Of a stretch of DNA of 64,000 nucleotides, positions 61,588 through 64,000 are shown piece by piece. The DNA lies in assembly GCA_000169395.1 (NCBI GenBank), contig AAXZ01000001.1, positions 434,001 to 498,000 of the forward strand, read 5' to 3'. The translations under genes were made by a program, and so were the position numbers. This stretch comes from Rhodobacteraceae bacterium HTCC2150. Its GTDB lineage: Bacteria > Pseudomonadota > Alphaproteobacteria > Rhodobacterales > Rhodobacteraceae. Under the pieces are notes generated by a model. That model did no database searches. It saw nothing but the letters and a program-made list of their open reading frames with translations, and had not been told where the DNA came from. Every line of letters begins with the position of its first letter. Within the stretch, counting starts at the first letter, position 1.

Positions 61588-62667
61588 ATGACACTAATAG
61601 CTTCAAATTTAAGTATTAAATATGAGAGAAATTTTCATCTTAATGACGTCAGTTTTTCAATGTCAAAAGGTGAAATTTATACAATTATTGGCCGTACATT
61701 GGCGGGTAAAACCACACTATTGAAAACTATAGCTGGTCTAATTTCTCCAGATAGTGGGGGATTAGCTTTTGATGGTCACGATTTTGGAAGTATCCCTGTT
61801 TGGAAGCGTGAAATTGCGATGGTTTATCAACAATTTATTAACTATCCGCACCTGACAGTTTATCAAAATGTTGCTTTCCCCTTGAAACAGCGTGGTATCC
61901 AAAAAACAGAAATTCATCGTCGTGTAAAGGCTGCGTTGTCCCAGGTGGGACTTGGAGGTTTTGGAGATCGAAAAATTCAGGCCTTGTCTGGTGGGCAGCA
62001 ACAAAGAGTCGCTTTAGCGCGATCACTTGTCAAAGAAGCAAAGATTGTTTTGTTAGATGAACCACTTGTCAATCTTGATTATAAATTGCGCGAACAATTG
62101 CGCGAAGAGTTTCGAGGAATTTTTGATACCAAGGCTTCAGAGGATTCAATATTAATTTATTCTTCGACTGATCCTGTGGAAGCCATGCAGTTAGGTGGTC
62201 AAATTTTAGTAATGGATGAGGGACGTATTCTTCAGCAGGCCAGTGCTAAAGAAATCTATGAAAACCCAATCTCTGCGAAGGTTTCCCAAATTACAAATGA
62301 TCCTGCGATGAATTTGTTTGATGGAAGGATTGAGGACGGTTGTATTGTTTTGAGCCCAGAAATTAAGTTTAATTTACCGTCACATTTTAATGGATTGCCG
62401 CAAGGTGACTTTACTTTTGGCTTACGGGCTGCAGCCATTAGCTTAGATGATAATGGATTTCCGTTTTCAGTTGAGTTGTCTGAAATTAGTGGCTCGGAAA
62501 CCTTTCTCCATGTGAGACATGAAGGCTTGAAAATTGTTGGTTTGTTGAATTTGGTTCAGAATTTTCCAGTTGGGGGCAAAGTGTCAATAAGGTTTGATAC
62601 AAAACATTTGTACGCGTTTGCGCGAGATGGACGTTTAAAGTCTTCTCCATACGGTGGGTTACAATAA
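61588..62667 (+). CDS. ABC transporter ATP-binding protein, GlpS-like
   Basis: The 359-residue ATPase has Walker A G-R-T-L-A-G-K-T (35-42), M-V-Y-Q-Q-F-I-N-Y-P after the Q-loop, intact signature L-S-G-G-Q (133-137) and Walker B V-L-L-D-E-P. The switch His is replaced: Y-S-S-T-D-P has Thr194 where T-H-D is expected. These features match GlpS of the rhizobial glycerol importer as recalled. A MalK-type C-terminal domain follows. It works as a heterodimer with the next gene product, to which it is coupled by TAATG. Confidence 0.82.
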   Translation: MTLIASNLSIKYERNFHLNDVSFSMSKGEIYTIIGRTLAGKTTLLKTIAGLISPDSGGLAFDGHDFGSIPVWKREIAMVYQQFINYPHLTVYQNVAFPLKQRGIQKTEIHRRVKAALSQVGLGGFGDRKIQALSGGQQQRVALARSLVKEAKIVLLDEPLVNLDYKLREQLREEFRGIFDTKASEDSILIYSSTDPVEAMQLGGQILVMDEGRILQQASAKEIYENPISAKVSQITNDPAMNLFDGRIEDGCIVLSPEIKFNLPSHFNGLPQGDFTFGLRAAAISLDDNGFPFSVELSEISGSETFLHVRHEGLKIVGLLNLVQNFPVGGKVSIRFDTKHLYAFARDGRLKSSPYGGLQ

Positions 62668-63740
62668 TGGCTAAAATTACGCTTCAAAATATAGCTCATT
62701 CGTACAATCCGGGAGCAGCAGAAAAAATATATGCTTTAAACTCTTTTGACATGACCTGGGTTGATGGTGGACGTTATGCAATCCTTGGTCCATCAGGGTG
62801 TGGCAAAAGTACGATGTTGAACATTATGTCGGGTATTGTGACGCCGTCTGAAGGCAAACTATTGTTTGATGGCGTGGACGTCACAAACGTATCAACCTCG
62901 GAGCGTAACATTGCCCAGGTTTTCCAGTTTCCAGTGATTTATGGGACTATGACGGTTGAACAGAATTTGGCATTTCCATTGGTGTGTCGGAATTATGACA
63001 AGCCTGTGATTGCTGCCAAAGTTCAGGAGGTGGCAGAAGCATTGAGTTTGGAAAAGTTGCTGAAGAAATCTGCAAGTAAACTAACTGCCGATCAAAAACA
63101 GCTAATTTCACTGGGTCGTGGATTAGTCCGTGACGACGTTTCTGCAGTCCTGATGGATGAACCTCTAACTGTTATCGATCCTGATCTGAAATTCCGGCTC
63201 CGTAGGCAACTCAAAGAAATTAACCATAAATATAGTTCAACTCTGATCTACGTTACTCACGATCAGAATGAGGCGATGACTTTTGCAGAAAATATTATTG
63301 TTATGGATGAAGGTAATATTGTTCAGGTCGGTACGCCAGCTGAGCTATTTGAGAGGCCTAAAACGACTTTTGTTGGGTATTTCATAGGTGCTCCAGCGAT
63401 GAATTTTATTGATTGTGAAGCTTATGAAAATAAAACTGTTCGCCTGGGAGATGTAATGATCACCACAGACACAGATATGTCTAGTGTTAAGTCCAAGAGG
63501 TTGAAGTTGGGTATTCGGGCTGAGTACATTAAAATTGCGGATAAGATGGGTACCAATAGAATACCAGTAAGTATTCAACGTGTTGAAGATTTGGGTAGTC
63601 ACAAGTTGGTTACAGCAGTATTTAACGGGCTTAACCTAAAAGTTAAGGCGGATCGAGACAAATTGATCTTGAGTGAAGATGTATATCTTGAACTGCCCCC
63701 AGAAAATTGCTGCCTGTATGTAGATGATACCCTTATTTAG
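62667..63740 (+). CDS. ABC transporter ATP-binding protein, GlpT-like
   Basis: The 357-residue ATPase has an intact Walker A (G-P-S-G-C-G-K-S, 41-48), Walker B V-L-M-D-E-P (161-166) and switch His198 in Y-V-T-H-D-Q. The ABC signature L-S-G-G-Q is replaced by L-T-A-D-Q (139-143), and Q-V-F-Q-F-P-V-I-Y is at the Q-loop. This is the pattern of GlpT-type proteins. A MalK-like C-terminal domain follows. It completes the importer with an asymmetric ATPase pair. Confidence 0.83.
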   Translation: MAKITLQNIAHSYNPGAAEKIYALNSFDMTWVDGGRYAILGPSGCGKSTMLNIMSGIVTPSEGKLLFDGVDVTNVSTSERNIAQVFQFPVIYGTMTVEQNLAFPLVCRNYDKPVIAAKVQEVAEALSLEKLLKKSASKLTADQKQLISLGRGLVRDDVSAVLMDEPLTVIDPDLKFRLRRQLKEINHKYSSTLIYVTHDQNEAMTFAENIIVMDEGNIVQVGTPAELFERPKTTFVGYFIGAPAMNFIDCEAYENKTVRLGDVMITTDTDMSSVKSKRLKLGIRAEYIKIADKMGTNRIPVSIQRVEDLGSHKLVTAVFNGLNLKVKADRDKLILSEDVYLELPPENCCLYVDDTLI

Positions 63741-64000
63741 TTACTTTAAAAACAATATTCAAAATGTTGGGTAAAGCTCACGAAATAATGTCAAGTGTAT
63801 GCTGCCAGAAAGTATCATAGGCCGAAGTCTTTGCGCGTGGCGGTCCCAAAGACGTTATGGTCTAAAACCAAGTCAACGAATCTGCTAAGATCAAGTGGCT
63901 GGCCGAAGCTTAAGTTTGGCTGCCGTGCCCTGGTTTGTGTCGACGATCCAGAGAACGCAGATCCGCAACAGAAAACTCTGCATATGCGGTCCCCGGCGCT
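63741..64000. other. Right-edge stretch with no recognised gene
   Basis: After the GlpT-like stop the first 80 bases are A+T-rich, then the composition returns to that of the rest of the window at about 63820. Short open frames exist on both strands up to the edge, but none matches a family I recognise. The sudden change of composition suggests the island ends here. Confidence 0.4.

Noticed and set aside
63741-64000. Possible transposase or integrase fragment at the right edge
   Set aside because: Translated frames on both strands show no recognisable motif, so no call is made.

Overview
The window looks like chromosomal DNA of a marine Roseobacter-group alphaproteobacterium (Rhodobacterales). 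The evidence is three TRAP transporters and one tripartite tricarboxylate (TTT) transporter, an RTX/Hint-domain protein, an IalB-family protein next to asparaginase II and SerB, CUT1 sugar ABC systems and moderate base composition. No rRNA, tRNA, CRISPR array, complete insertion sequence or phage module was recognised. Most genes are catabolic. Functions are inferred from motifs and context only.

Layout. 1-2807 (-): a TRAP operon cut by the left edge. 3090-5712 (+): a GNAT acetyltransferase, then an FAD amine/amino-acid oxidase coupled to an HpaI-type aldolase. 5754-11701 (-): tctA-tctB-tctC followed by an acylating aldehyde dehydrogenase and an AMP-forming acyl-CoA ligase, which resemble SauS and SauT of sulfoacetate breakdown. 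They diverge from a LacI regulator (11801). Co-directional with that regulator is a second TRAP operon ending in a TauE/SafE-type exporter (12905-16536).

16543-28888: a galactoside utilisation locus. It has an ABC importer, GH36 alpha-galactosidase, GH42 beta-galactosidase, 2-keto-3-deoxygalactonokinase, KDPGal aldolase, a sugar-dehydrogenase-like SDR, an IclR regulator, a MalK-type ATPase and an aldo/keto reductase. Together they fit the De Ley-Doudoroff route for galactose, but no galactonate dehydratase is evident in the locus.

28892-34521: an unusual HTH protein faces an RTX/Hint protein gene that is broken by clustered frameshifts; a hybrid histidine kinase follows. 34658-38484 (-): a three-subunit molybdenum hydroxylase with a MoaD-like gene. 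38587-40124: two truncated genes meet (an FG-GAP/UnbV protein and a GspF C-terminus). 40121-42991: Gfo/Idh dehydrogenase, AroQ, a BKACE enzyme and a small unannotated protein.

43053-51722: a GntR-controlled sugar-acid locus. Its first enzyme resembles 3,6-anhydro-L-galactonate cycloisomerase. It is followed by a Zn-dehydrogenase and an SDR that could convert 2-keto-3-deoxy-L-galactonate to KDG, and by a TRAP transporter with a second enolase-superfamily enzyme inside its operon.

51840-54439: IalB, asparaginase II and SerB. 54775-55044: a decayed MerR/CueR-like pseudogene. 55103-63740: a visibly more A+T-rich block with a degenerate AcoR-like regulator, an alcohol dehydrogenase and a GlpVPQST-like ABC importer. 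Its two ATPases are asymmetric, with one composite ATP site degenerate.
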